Part shown: positions 24,633 through 32,529 of the stretch, one piece after another
Numbering within the stretch: position 1 is the stretch's first letter
Layout: every line of letters begins with the position of its first letter
Origin: Marmoricola sp. Leaf446
GTDB taxonomy: Bacteria; Actinomycetota; Actinomycetes; Propionibacteriales; Nocardioidaceae
Assembly: GCF_001424755.1 (NCBI RefSeq)
Contig: NZ_LMRF01000001.1
Span: 77,063-141,062, forward strand
Direction of reading: 5' to 3'
DNA: 64,000 nt
Notes under the pieces: model-generated
What the model was told of the DNA's origin: nothing
The model's input: the letters and a program-made list of their open reading frames with translations, nothing else
Databases searched by the model: none
Position numbers and translations under genes: made by a program

Positions 24633-25700
24633 TCAGGTCGGGGCCGGGAGGTCCAGGACCCGCGAGTGGCGCAACCGCCAGACGAGGTACGCCGTGCCGA
24701 GGCGGGTCCGTCCGAACCCGTCGAACGGGTCCCACCCGAGCGTCTCGGTGATCGAGTCGACGCGCGACTGCATGGTGGAGTGGTGGACCCCCGCTGTCCG
24801 GGCGGCCTGACGCACCGAGGACGAGCGCAGGACGGCCTCGAGGGTGGCACGGCCCCACGGGTGCCCGGCCACGTCCTCGAGCAGGTCGGCGTCGGGCTGG
24901 TGGGCGTCGGGCGCGGCGTCGGCCAGCAGCCCGACCAGGCCCCCGTAGTCGTCGGCCCGCACGCTCGGGGTGGTCGGCGGGTCGGCCAGCTGGAGCGCGA
25001 CGACGGCGGTGCGGAACGAGTGGTTCAGGTGGGCGACGTCGGTGGCGACGCCCAGGCCGGCGGGCGAGGCGTCGAGGTGACCGAACTCCTCCGGCACGAC
25101 CAGAGCGTGGAGCGGTCCGTGCCGGGTCGCGACGACGTCCTCAGGACCCGAGGGATGGGTGCCCCAGACCGCGAACAGAGGCGCGGCGGCCACCCGGTAG
25201 CGGCGGTGCGGGTCCAGCCCGATGGCGGTCGCGGCGACGCAGCGCTCTTCCTCGCCCACGTCGGCGTCGACCAGCAGGCCGAGCTCGCGCCGGTGGTCGA
25301 GGTCGCGGTGACCCAGCCCCTGGCGGATCCGGACCGCGAGGGCGAGCCGCTCGAGGATGATCGCGTCGTTGGCCAGTGGTTCGCCGTCGCGCTCGAGCCA
25401 CACGCACAGTCCTGGGGCCGGCTCGAAGGCGGTGGCCCCGTCCGGGTGGGCGAGGGGCGAGTCCCGTCCCGGTGTCCCCGGAGCGGCCGGGAGCACCCGG
25501 CCGCGCGGGTCGACGCGGACCTGGCGCGCCGGACGGTCCTGGTGGAAGCCGGCGGGGCACCCGGCCAGCGACGCGGCCGCGGCGAGGAGGGCGCGCGTGT
25601 TCACGCGCCCCACCACCAGCTCGTCGAAGCACGCGATCACGCGCAGGCCGAGGCTCGCGCTCGGGTCGAGGCGCGCGATCCGTCCCAGCAGCTCCTGCAT
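24633..25700 (-). CDS. PucR-family transcriptional regulator
   Basis: This 355-residue protein lacks a recognised N-terminal sensor. Its C-terminal HTH_30 domain (TLEAVLRSSSVRQAARTAGV then HHSTMQSRVDSI) is the PucR-type helix-turn-helix, and the preceding region of about 100 residues (GLVGLLADAAP) is the usual GGDEF-like linker. PucR regulators usually activate nearby catabolic genes in response to their substrate. It lies nine bases downstream of an HSL-type esterase on the same strand, so the two share a transcript and the regulator may control the esterase and the divergent serine hydrolase. Confidence 0.8.
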   Translation of the reverse strand: MQELLGRIARLDPSASLGLRVIACFDELVVGRVNTRALLAAAASLAGCPAGFHQDRPARQVRVDPRGRVLPAAPGTPGRDSPLAHPDGATAFEPAPGLCVWLERDGEPLANDAIILERLALAVRIRQGLGHRDLDHRRELGLLVDADVGEEERCVAATAIGLDPHRRYRVAAAPLFAVWGTHPSGPEDVVATRHGPLHALVVPEEFGHLDASPAGLGVATDVAHLNHSFRTAVVALQLADPPTTPSVRADDYGGLVGLLADAAPDAHQPDADLLEDVAGHPWGRATLEAVLRSSSVRQAARTAGVHHSTMQSRVDSITETLGWDPFDGFGRTRLGTAYLVWRLRHSRVLDLPAPT

Positions 25701-25709
25701 CCCGGGTCC

Positions 25710-26672
25710 TCAGTCGCCCAGGACCTTGGCGACCCAGGCGTCCCGGGCCGCGATCATGCTCTGCCCCACGACGGTGTGCGGCGCGAAGATGTCGCAGGCG
25801 TGGAAGGCGCCCGACCAGACGTGCAGCTCGGCATCGCCCCCGGCGCGCCACAGGGCGTCGGCGTAGGCGATCGCCTCGTCGCGGAAGATCTCCGCAGCGC
25901 CCACGTCGACGAAGGCCGGCGGCAGCCCGGTGAGGTCGCTCGCCCGCGCAGGTGCGGCGTACGGCGAGACGTCGGATCCGCCGCGGGCGTCCCCGAGCAG
26001 GGCGTCCCACCCGGTCTCGTTGCTGATCCGGTCCCAGACGCCGACGCCGTCGAACTGGCCGGTCGACGGGGTGGTGCCACGGTCGTCCAGCATGGGGTAG
26101 TCGAGGACCTGCCCGCACAGCGGCGGGCCGCCTCGGTCACGGGCCGCCAGCGCCAGCCCTGCGGCCAGACCACCGCCGGCGCTCGCGCCGGCCACGAGGA
26201 GCCGGTCGGCGCGGAGGCCGAGCTCGTCGGCGTGGTCGGCGGTCCACGTCAAGGCGGCGTACATGTCCTCGCGCGGGTAGGGGTCGGGGTGCTCGGGGGC
26301 CAGCCGGTACTCCACGGTCACCATCACCACGCCCAGCTGGTCGACCCAGTCCAGGACGAGGTCGAGGCCGCTGAAGCGGTCGCCGAACATCAGGCCCCCG
26401 GAGTGCGCGTAGAGCACGCCGGGACGGGGGCCGACGGCCGTCCTCGACCGGAGCACGGAGACCTCGATCGGGTCGCCGAGGTGGCCCGGGACCACGACGT
26501 CCTGGCGCTCGATGCCTCGCTGCTCGAGCAGCTCGTCGATCGGCTGCGACGCGTACGACGTGCGCATGAACGGGATCAGGTCAGGGGTGATCGTGGGCGG
26601 GAACATGCCCCCGACGACGGCCAGTCCCGCCTTGAGCTCGGCGTCGAACTCGGGTCGCAGCACGCCGGTCAT
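25710..26672 (-). CDS. alpha/beta hydrolase, hormone-sensitive-lipase (fold-3) type
   Basis: This 320-residue esterase has the oxyanion motif VLYAHSGGLMFGD (an HxGG variant of HGGG) and the nucleophile motif GASAGGG. A likely Asp lies in the PPAFVDVGAAE segment and a likely His in GAFHACD. These mark family IV carboxylesterases acting on short acyl esters. It starts at an ATG with GGGAGGA upstream. It is divergent from a class C beta-lactamase-like esterase and in operon with the PucR regulator, so the trio may degrade an ester-containing compound. No signal peptide is seen. Confidence 0.85.
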   Translation of the reverse strand: MTGVLRPEFDAELKAGLAVVGGMFPPTITPDLIPFMRTSYASQPIDELLEQRGIERQDVVVPGHLGDPIEVSVLRSRTAVGPRPGVLYAHSGGLMFGDRFSGLDLVLDWVDQLGVVMVTVEYRLAPEHPDPYPREDMYAALTWTADHADELGLRADRLLVAGASAGGGLAAGLALAARDRGGPPLCGQVLDYPMLDDRGTTPSTGQFDGVGVWDRISNETGWDALLGDARGGSDVSPYAAPARASDLTGLPPAFVDVGAAEIFRDEAIAYADALWRAGGDAELHVWSGAFHACDIFAPHTVVGQSMIAARDAWVAKVLGD

Positions 26673-26772
26673 GGCACGCCGTCCTCCCGTCCGTCGGACC
26701 TCCGCAGCGGATGCCGCGGGGTGGCTCACGCTAGCCGCGAAACGGGTCCGCGACGAGGCCTCGGAGCCTGAG

Positions 26773-26809
26773 TGGCGGGCAAGCGGCCTCCTACCCGCCA
26801 TGTGGCGGG
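26773..26809. promoter_or_regulatory. operator-like palindrome between the divergent esterase genes
   Basis: CCCGCCA (26794-26800), two bases, then TGGCGGG (26803-26809) is a perfect inverted repeat. A third half-site, TGGCGGG, lies at 26773-26779. The site sits in the middle of the 249-base gap between the two divergent hydrolase genes and could bind the PucR-type regulator. It could also form an RNA hairpin. The rest of the gap shows no other clear element. Confidence 0.4.
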
Positions 26810-26921
26810 CGTCACAGCCTCGACTGCGTCGCACTGTCGGTTCCGCAGGCGCCTCGGGAAGGTCAGGGTGGGCTGACCGCGAGGTGGCAGCGGCGCCACC
26901 CGCCTGGCAGCTGGAGGAACC

Positions 26922-28100
26922 ATGACCCGGACCATCGACGGAACGAGGATCGACGAGGTGCTGCAGGCGGCGGTCGCACGCGGGGCGGTGCCCCACGTGG
27001 CCGCCATCGCGGCCGACGCCGACGGCGTCTTCTACGAGGGAGGTGCCGGGGTGCGCGTCGCAGGGGAGAGCGACGACCCCGTCGGCACCTCGACCCAGTT
27101 CCGGATCATGTCGATGACCAAGATGGTGTGCACCACGACAGCGCTGCAGGCCGTGGAGCGGGGCGACCTCGACCTCGACGCCCCGGTCGAGGAGTACTGC
27201 CCCGAGTTCGCCCAGGTGCAGGTCCTCGACGGGTGGGACGGCGACCAGCCCCGGCTCCGGGCGCCCGCGACCAGGGCGACCGTGCACCAGCTCGTCACGC
27301 ACACCTCCGGGCTGGGGTACTGGTTCTGGAACGAGGACCTCGTGCGCTTCGAGGCCGCCACCGGGGTTCCCAACGTGGTGCCTGGCTCCGCCGACGCCTT
27401 CAAGGCCCCGATGGTGGCCGACCCCGGCACCGCCTTCGTGTACGGGATCAACACCGACTGGCTCGGCAAGGTCGTGGAGGCCGTCAACGGGGGCAAGGGG
27501 CTCGACCAGGTGGTGCGCGACGGTGTGACCGGACCGCTCGGCATGGACGACACGATGTTCCGCCTCGACGAGCAGCGACTGGCCAACTGCGTCACGGTGC
27601 ACGTGCCGGGCGAGGACGGCACGTGGACCTCGGCCGGCGAGATCCTCAACCAGGAGCCCGACTGGTGGGCCGGCGGTCACGGCCTCTACTCCACGCCGCG
27701 CGACTACATCCGCTTCGAGCGCGCCCTGCTCCGCGGCGGCGAGCTCGACGGCGTCCGCATCCTGGCCGAGGACACCGTGGAGCGGGCCTTCAGCCACCAG
27801 CTGGGCGACCTGTCCTTCCCCGAGGAGATCCCCACCGCCGACCCGCCCATCACCGACACGATGTACGCCGGCCCGGGCTGGACCTGGGGCCACGGGCTGA
27901 TGATCAACCGCGAGGACGTGCCGGGTGGACGTCGCGCCGGGTCGGGCGCCTGGGCGGGCCTGTTCAACACCCACTTCTTCATCGACCGCACCACCGGCGT
28001 CTGCGCCTCGATCTACACCAACTCGCTTCCCTTCATCACCAAGGACGACGCCTGGAAGACCTACCAGGAGTTCGAGCAGGCGCTGTACGCCGCGCTCTGA
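26922..28100 (+). CDS. serine hydrolase of the class C beta-lactamase/EstB family
   Basis: The 392-residue protein has the SxxK nucleophile Ser64-Met-Thr-Lys67 in RIMSMTKMV, a Tyr174 base in FVYGINTDW, and a GWTWGHG segment in place of the KTG box. HTSGLGYWFWN is a further family hallmark. Members include penicillin-binding-like esterases (EstB, LovD-like acyltransferases) more often than true beta-lactamases. There is no signal peptide, so it acts in the cytoplasm, probably on carboxylic esters. The ribosome site GGAGGAA precedes the ATG. A strong hairpin follows the stop. Confidence 0.87.
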   Translation: MTRTIDGTRIDEVLQAAVARGAVPHVAAIAADADGVFYEGGAGVRVAGESDDPVGTSTQFRIMSMTKMVCTTTALQAVERGDLDLDAPVEEYCPEFAQVQVLDGWDGDQPRLRAPATRATVHQLVTHTSGLGYWFWNEDLVRFEAATGVPNVVPGSADAFKAPMVADPGTAFVYGINTDWLGKVVEAVNGGKGLDQVVRDGVTGPLGMDDTMFRLDEQRLANCVTVHVPGEDGTWTSAGEILNQEPDWWAGGHGLYSTPRDYIRFERALLRGGELDGVRILAEDTVERAFSHQLGDLSFPEEIPTADPPITDTMYAGPGWTWGHGLMINREDVPGGRRAGSGAWAGLFNTHFFIDRTTGVCASIYTNSLPFITKDDAWKTYQEFEQALYAAL

Positions 28101-28121
28101 TCGGACCGGGACGTCGTCGGA

Positions 28122-28158
28122 GGCGGCGAGGTGGTGCCAGTCGCGCCACCTCGTCGCC
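28122..28158 (+). terminator. hairpin terminator after the serine hydrolase
   Basis: GGCGGCGAGGTGG (28122-28134) pairs with CCACCTCGTCGCC (28146-28158), a 13-base stem with one G-T pair and an 11-base loop, 21 bases after the stop codon. No T tract follows, which is usual in high-GC actinomycetes. Confidence 0.65.
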
Positions 28159-28220
28159 CTGCGGCCTCGTCGTTCGTGCGGCGGTGGGGCAGCGGGGCCA
28201 CGTTCGATCACCTGTCGCGG

Positions 28221-28230
28221 GTCCCAACAA
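28221..28230. repeat. GTCCCAACAA repeat, left flank of the nuclease gene
   Basis: This decamer is identical to 30171-30180 on the other side of the nuclease gene. The A+T-rich GTCCTATTAATCG follows it, standing out from the GC-rich terminator region before it. It is a candidate left arm site of an integrated element. Between here and the gene, the only notable feature is a run of eight G at 28264-28271. Confidence 0.45.
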
Positions 28231-28317
28231 GTCCTATTAATCGCTGTGGTCGTCACCGCCGACGGGGGGGGCTGTCCGCGTCGAAGGGTCAGCCAAGGCT
28301 CAACTGATGGGCGCGGA

Positions 28318-30054
28318 CTAGGAGGGACCACCGGAGTGGACAGCGCCCGAAAGGTGTTCCTCCGCCAGTGATCGCGGTAACCAGCGGAACGGGTGTTCAG
28401 TCGCCTCGAACTTTGCCTCGATGTCTGCCGTCGAACCGGAGATTCTCGCTGCATCAAGATCGGGTCGGTTGAGTAGCCGGGGGGACGGGGCCCAGAAGGC
28501 TGCAGCACCGAAATTCAAGGTGAGGTCACCCACGGTCAGTTCCATGGAGTCCGTCGCGTGCAGGAACCCTCCTGGGAGTTGATCTTTAGGCGTCTGATCT
28601 AGTGCGTCGAGGAAGTCGCCCACGGCCTCGCCGCGAACGGTGAGCGTCAGGGTTCCGGGTTGCTCCACCTCCTCGCCGTCCAGTTGGCGTACGGCCGACC
28701 GCAGGGCTGATGCGTCCTCGCGGGTGATGCCCGCCGGATAGCGAAGGACTCGCCCGGTGAGCTGTTCCATACGATGCAAGTCCTCCACCACCTGAACGTT
28801 GTCGGATGCCCAAGGAAACTGGTGCGTGTCGAATGGCGGACCTTCGACCAGGCCCAACTCCGGCAAGCTGATCCGAAGCCGGCGGCCTGGTGTTGCAGCC
28901 GCAAGTGTCCGGATGACTGGTCTGAGCGACGTGACGTCCAGGCCCACCAAGGTGTCGGGAAGGCTCAGGTGGAAACGCGCGTCGTTCACAACCACGGGCT
29001 GCGCCTCTTGGTCGGGCTGCTTCGGGTACGGCAATCCGAGGGTGATCGTGATCATCGACATTGCGTCGCCGCCGATAACCGTCACACCACGACGCCCGCT
29101 GGTCCTCTCTCTCAAGTAGACGGAGACGTCGGACACGACGCCTGACTCATCGATGACTTGAAAGACGCACCGGATGGGCTGGTCCAGCGCTTCTCGAGTG
29201 CTGGCGACTGCGAACTCGCTCTCTCTGGGGTCGTCCGCTGGAAAGAGCCGCCTGGCCTCAGGAGAGGCGTCGATATCGAAACCGGTTACGACTCCCGCGG
29301 GTAGCTCGATCTCACCTCCAAAGTCGAGGACGTCGACGAGCTTGTCGCGAAGCTTCCTCTCTGTGGCGTCCTCGCGGTCGAAGGTGAAGGTCGAGCGGAT
29401 CTTGATGGGGTCGACCTCATGGGCCTCCGGTGTCTTGCCGCGGAGCGTCGATGTGATGGAGCCGTTCATGACCGAGAAGTCGAGAGTCCAGTACGGGGAG
29501 ACCTCGTCGATCCTGTTGCGAAGAACGTCGAGCCGCTGGGTCAGGTCCACGGCGCCGTTCGAAAGTGCGGCCCGTTCCAGGTTGAGCTCGCTGGCACGCT
29601 GGAGTAGTTCGGAGTCCGCGCCCTCGATGTATCTCTGCACGTCAACGTTGCCGACGAGCTGATCGTCGAGCCAGTCTTGTCCCCACCAGTCGAGTTCGAC
29701 CCCAGGCGCATGTCTGGGGAGCGTCTCCATGAACCACGCTTGCTCGCTGCTCTTACCTCCGGGCCGGATCGGTGTCATGCGCATGGGGATCACGAGAACC
29801 CATCGCGTCATGGTGGGCGTAGACGCGTGAGCCTTTGCGAGCGACCGCTGCACCTGACGCCTGCGAGACGCGTCCAGCCGTCCGAAGGACTTGATTTCGA
29901 AGACGGTCAGCCCGTCGGTGGTTGCGAGTTGCGCGTCGCGGCCACCGTCACCCCCGGCACCGTCGAGAGATATCAGGCCCGGGTGCAGTCGCTTCAACAG
30001 CAACTGAATGCCGCGCTCGAGTCGTTCCGGATCGAGTGACTCCCAACGCATCAT
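28318..30054 (-). CDS. PD-(D/E)XK nuclease-domain protein of unknown function, possible defence gene
   Basis: In this 578-residue protein the first 110 residues or so form a restriction-endonuclease-like domain: Asp40 in GGDGGRDAQL, then Glu53-Ile-Lys55 in VFEIKSF, with the basic helix SRRRQVQRSLAKAH after it. The following segments (WWGQDWLDDQL, VDVQRYIEG) resemble the target-recognition side of Mrr-like nucleases. The remaining 400 residues or so are beta-rich and unrecognised. The ATG at 30054 has AGGAGG eight bases upstream. Composition is less GC-rich than the flanks. The gene stands alone between repeat arrays and a tRNA remnant, which fits a small mobile or anti-phage cargo. No methyltransferase partner is present. 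Confidence 0.6.
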   Translation of the reverse strand: MMRWESLDPERLERGIQLLLKRLHPGLISLDGAGGDGGRDAQLATTDGLTVFEIKSFGRLDASRRRQVQRSLAKAHASTPTMTRWVLVIPMRMTPIRPGGKSSEQAWFMETLPRHAPGVELDWWGQDWLDDQLVGNVDVQRYIEGADSELLQRASELNLERAALSNGAVDLTQRLDVLRNRIDEVSPYWTLDFSVMNGSITSTLRGKTPEAHEVDPIKIRSTFTFDREDATERKLRDKLVDVLDFGGEIELPAGVVTGFDIDASPEARRLFPADDPRESEFAVASTREALDQPIRCVFQVIDESGVVSDVSVYLRERTSGRRGVTVIGGDAMSMITITLGLPYPKQPDQEAQPVVVNDARFHLSLPDTLVGLDVTSLRPVIRTLAAATPGRRLRISLPELGLVEGPPFDTHQFPWASDNVQVVEDLHRMEQLTGRVLRYPAGITREDASALRSAVRQLDGEEVEQPGTLTLTVRGEAVGDFLDALDQTPKDQLPGGFLHATDSMELTVGDLTLNFGAAAFWAPSPRLLNRPDLDAARISGSTADIEAKFEATEHPFRWLPRSLAEEHLSGAVHSGGPS

Positions 30055-30146
30055 GCCCCGATCCTCCTATGGGCCGCCCATCTGCCATGTGCCGAACCGA
30101 ACGCGCCGGCCCGTCACTTGATGCGTCGAGCCCGCAGGCATGCCTG

Positions 30147-30181
30147 CACTCCCAACAAACTCCCAATAAAGTCCCAACAAA
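30147..30181. repeat. three tandem ACTCCCAACAA-like repeats (arm-site-like)
   Basis: ACTCCCAACAA, ACTCCCAATAA and AGTCCCAACAA follow one another from about 30147 to 30180, upstream of the nuclease gene. The last copy contains the same decamer as 28221-28230. Short iterated A-rich sites near a tRNA attachment scar resemble the arm-type binding sites of tyrosine integrases, but they could also be operator repeats for the nuclease gene. No integrase gene is present nearby. Confidence 0.5.
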
Positions 30182-30286
30182 CGTCGCGTAGGCGTGCGTA
30201 GCGATACGCATCGACGCGTGCCCAACTGACACGAAACCCCAGGTCAGTGAGCTGGGCAAAGCCGCTGAACAGGGCCGATGGGTGTC

Positions 30287-30334
30287 ATTACTCGTAATGA
30301 GAAGGGCGTCGGTTCGAGTCCCGCAGGCGGCTCC
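30287..30334 (+). other. 3' remnant of tRNA-Thr(CGT), probable attachment-site scar
   Basis: The segment runs from an anticodon loop with CGT (ACTCGTAATGAG) through a T-arm, GGTTCGAGTCC, to an acceptor end, AGGCGGCTCC. This is the 3' two-thirds of a tRNA-Thr. The matching 5' part, which should start GCCGCCT, is missing, and the left strand of the anticodon stem does not pair. One T-stem position is also mismatched, as expected for a hybrid made by recombination inside the gene. Integrating elements duplicate exactly this part of a tRNA gene. It is not a functional tRNA. Confidence 0.65.
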
Positions 30335-30359
30335 GCGGGCTAGCGGACCAGCGTGCCGC

Positions 30360-30959
30360 TCACGGCGGACCGAGCTGGTCGCGCAGGGCCCGGCAGGCCG
30401 CGTCGTACGTCGACACGAGGCCGTGCGTCCCGGGGTCGCAGGCCCACCGGTCGAGGACGACCCGGACCACGGCCGCGGTCGACTCCAAGGAGACCCGGAC
30501 GGCGAGCGGGTCGAGGTCGAGGCGGTCGACGAGCTGGGACTGCACGCGGGTCAGCCGTTCCTCGTCCTGGGCGATGGCCGCCAGCATGAGTCGGGGTTCG
30601 CGTGCCGCCAGGCGCCAGAGCCGCAGTGCCTGCGACCCCGGCCCGCTCCGGCCGTCGTCGAACGCGGCCAGCACGTCGCGCCAGAGCTCCACGAGCTGCG
30701 GCACGAGGGGCCGATCGGCCTGCAGGTCGTCGAGCGCCCGGTCGACCTGGGTCTCGACCTCGTGGTCGGCGATGAGCGCGGCGCGCTCCTTGGTGGTCGC
30801 GTAGCGGAACACCGTGCGGGCCGAGACTCCGGCGACCCGGGCGATGTCGTCGACCGTGGTGCCGTCGACCCCGCGCTCCTCGAACAGACCCAGGGCGGCC
30901 AGCGCGATGTCCCGCTCGGTCCGGTGGCGCCGTCGGTCCAGCAGGGGCTCGATGCTCAC
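30360..30959 (-). CDS. TetR-family repressor of the adjacent exporter
   Basis: This 199-residue regulator has its helix-turn-helix at about residues 15-60 (ALAALGLFEERGVDGTTVDD then VAGVSARTVFRYATTKE), the actinobacterial pattern with RTVFRYF-like recognition helix. It starts at GTG 30959, preceded on its own strand by TAGCCT and six bases, so it is probably leaderless. It is divergent from an EmrB/QacA-type exporter with a palindromic site between them, the classic TetR-exporter arrangement. The ligand is presumably a substrate of the pump. Confidence 0.88.
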   Translation of the reverse strand: MSIEPLLDRRRHRTERDIALAALGLFEERGVDGTTVDDIARVAGVSARTVFRYATTKERAALIADHEVETQVDRALDDLQADRPLVPQLVELWRDVLAAFDDGRSGPGSQALRLWRLAAREPRLMLAAIAQDEERLTRVQSQLVDRLDLDPLAVRVSLESTAAVVRVVLDRWACDPGTHGLVSTYDAACRALRDQLGPP

Positions 30960-30971
30960 GGATCCAGGCTA
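30960..30971 (-). promoter_or_regulatory. leaderless-type -10 for the TetR gene
   Basis: On the minus strand TAGCCT (30971-30966) is followed by six bases and the GTG at 30959. There is no ribosome site. The spacing is identical to that at 17669, 51688 and 53194. Confidence 0.5.
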
Positions 30972-30983
30972 GCGGGAATGGTG

Positions 30984-31018
30984 GCAGCGTCTGACGAGTT
31001 GGCAGTGACTGCCAGACG
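30984..31018. promoter_or_regulatory. TetR operator candidate between regulator and exporter
   Basis: TGGCAG-TGA-CTGCCA (31000-31014) is a perfect inverted repeat. It is nested with a wider pair, CGTCTG (30988-30993) and CAGACG (31013-31018), and a further half-site, TGGCAG, lies just to the left. The cluster lies between the two divergent starts, where a bound repressor would cover both promoters. Confidence 0.55.
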
Positions 31019-31040
31019 ACGTTGACCCAGGAGAACTTCC

Positions 31041-32489
31041 GTGACCGCCACCGCCTCCACCACCGCGCCGGACCCCGTCCGCCCGTCCGTGCCTCCGGGC
31101 GTCCGGGTCGGGCCGCTCGTGGCCCTGCTCGTCGGCTCCGCCTTCGTGGTGATCCTCAACGAGACGATCATGGGCGTCGCGCTGCCCGAGCTGATGCGGG
31201 AGTTCGACGTCCCGGCCAGCAGCGCCCAGTGGCTGACCACGGCCTTCCTGCTCACGATGGCGGTGGTCATCCCCGTGACGGGCTGGCTGCTCCGCCGCTT
31301 CACGCTCCGCCAGGTCTTCCTGGCGGCGATGGTCTCGTTCTCGATCGGCACCGCAGTGGCCGGCATGGCGCCGACGTTCGCCGTCCTCGTCCTCGCTCGC
31401 GTCGTCCAGGCGGTCGGCACCGCGCTGATGATGCCGCTGCTGATGACCACCATCCTCACCGTCGTCGCACCGGAGCGCCGCGGCCGGATGATGGGCACCA
31501 TCTCGATCGTCATCTCCGTGGCGCCGGCCGTGGGGCCGACCATCTCCGGCCTCGTCCTGGACCAGCTCAGCTGGCGCTGGATGTTCTGGCTGGTGCTGCC
31601 GATCGCGCTGCTGTCCCTCGGGCTGGGCGCACTGTGGGTCCGCAACATCGGCGAGCCGGTGAGGTCGTCCCTGGACGTCGCGTCCGTCGTGCTCTCGGCC
31701 CTGGCCTTCGGTGGGCTGGTCTACGGGCTCAGCAGCATCGGTGAGTCGGCGTCCGGCCACAGCCCGGTCCCGCCGTGGCTGCCGCTGGTCGTCGGCGCGA
31801 CGGCGCTGGCGGGCTTCGTCGTCCGGCAGCTGCGGCTCCAGGACCGCGCGCTGCTCGACCTGCGCACCTTCGCCAGCCGCACCTTCTCCGTGGCCGCGCT
31901 GCTCATCGCGGTGAGCATGATGGCGCTGTTCGGCACCCTGATCCTGCTGCCGATCTACCTGCAGTCCGTGCTCGGCCTGTCCACCCTCGAGACCGGTCTC
32001 GTGCTGCTCCCGGGCGGGCTCGTCATGGGGCTGCTGGCTCCGGTCGTCGGTCGGCTGTTCGACCGCGTCGGTCCGCGACCCCTGATCGCACCGGGCGCCG
32101 CCGTCACCTCCGCCGCGCTCTGGCTGATGACGAGCTTCGACCAGACCACGGCCCAGGGCCCGGTCGTCGCCGTCCACGTGCTGCTGAGCGTCGGGCTCGC
32201 CCTGATGTTCACCCCGCTGCTGACCTCGGCGCTCGGGTCGCTCCCCCCGCAGCTCTACTCCCACGGCAGCGCCACCGTCTCCACGCTCCAGCAGGTCGCG
32301 GGCGCCGCGGGCACGGCGCTGTTCGTCACGGTGCTGACCCGACAGCAGGTCTCCGGCCAGGAGGCCGGCGCCAGCCTCGTCCAGGCCACGGCCGACGGGG
32401 TCCACACCGCCTTCACGTACGGCGGCGTGATCTCGGCCGTCGCCGTGCTGGTGGCGCTCGCGGTGCGTCACCAGAGGACCGACGCCTGA
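31041..32489 (+). CDS. MFS exporter, DHA2 EmrB/QacA type
   Basis: This 482-residue membrane protein has about 14 helices. Signature segments include AFVVILNETIMGVALPEL in helix 1, TGWLLRRFTLRQVF (motif A region) and a motif C-like SIVISVAPAVGPTISG. The GTG start has AGGAGA upstream. It is divergent from its likely repressor (30360-30959). The probable role is proton-driven efflux of a toxic or self-made hydrophobic compound. Confidence 0.9.
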   Translation: MTATASTTAPDPVRPSVPPGVRVGPLVALLVGSAFVVILNETIMGVALPELMREFDVPASSAQWLTTAFLLTMAVVIPVTGWLLRRFTLRQVFLAAMVSFSIGTAVAGMAPTFAVLVLARVVQAVGTALMMPLLMTTILTVVAPERRGRMMGTISIVISVAPAVGPTISGLVLDQLSWRWMFWLVLPIALLSLGLGALWVRNIGEPVRSSLDVASVVLSALAFGGLVYGLSSIGESASGHSPVPPWLPLVVGATALAGFVVRQLRLQDRALLDLRTFASRTFSVAALLIAVSMMALFGTLILLPIYLQSVLGLSTLETGLVLLPGGLVMGLLAPVVGRLFDRVGPRPLIAPGAAVTSAALWLMTSFDQTTAQGPVVAVHVLLSVGLALMFTPLLTSALGSLPPQLYSHGSATVSTLQQVAGAAGTALFVTVLTRQQVSGQEAGASLVQATADGVHTAFTYGGVISAVAVLVALAVRHQRTDA

Positions 32490-32529
32490 GCGGCCCCCGG
32501 GCCGGCGGGTCGGGTCTCGGCCCCGGGGG

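Noticed and set aside
25710-28508. A 932-codon minus-strand frame covering the HSL-type esterase and the region opposite the serine hydrolase
   Set aside because: Only the part from 26672 downward encodes a known family and has a ribosome site. The upstream part is antisense to the well-supported serine hydrolase.
30287-30334. A complete tRNA gene
   Set aside because: The 5' acceptor strand, D-arm and paired anticodon stem are missing, so only a remnant is called.
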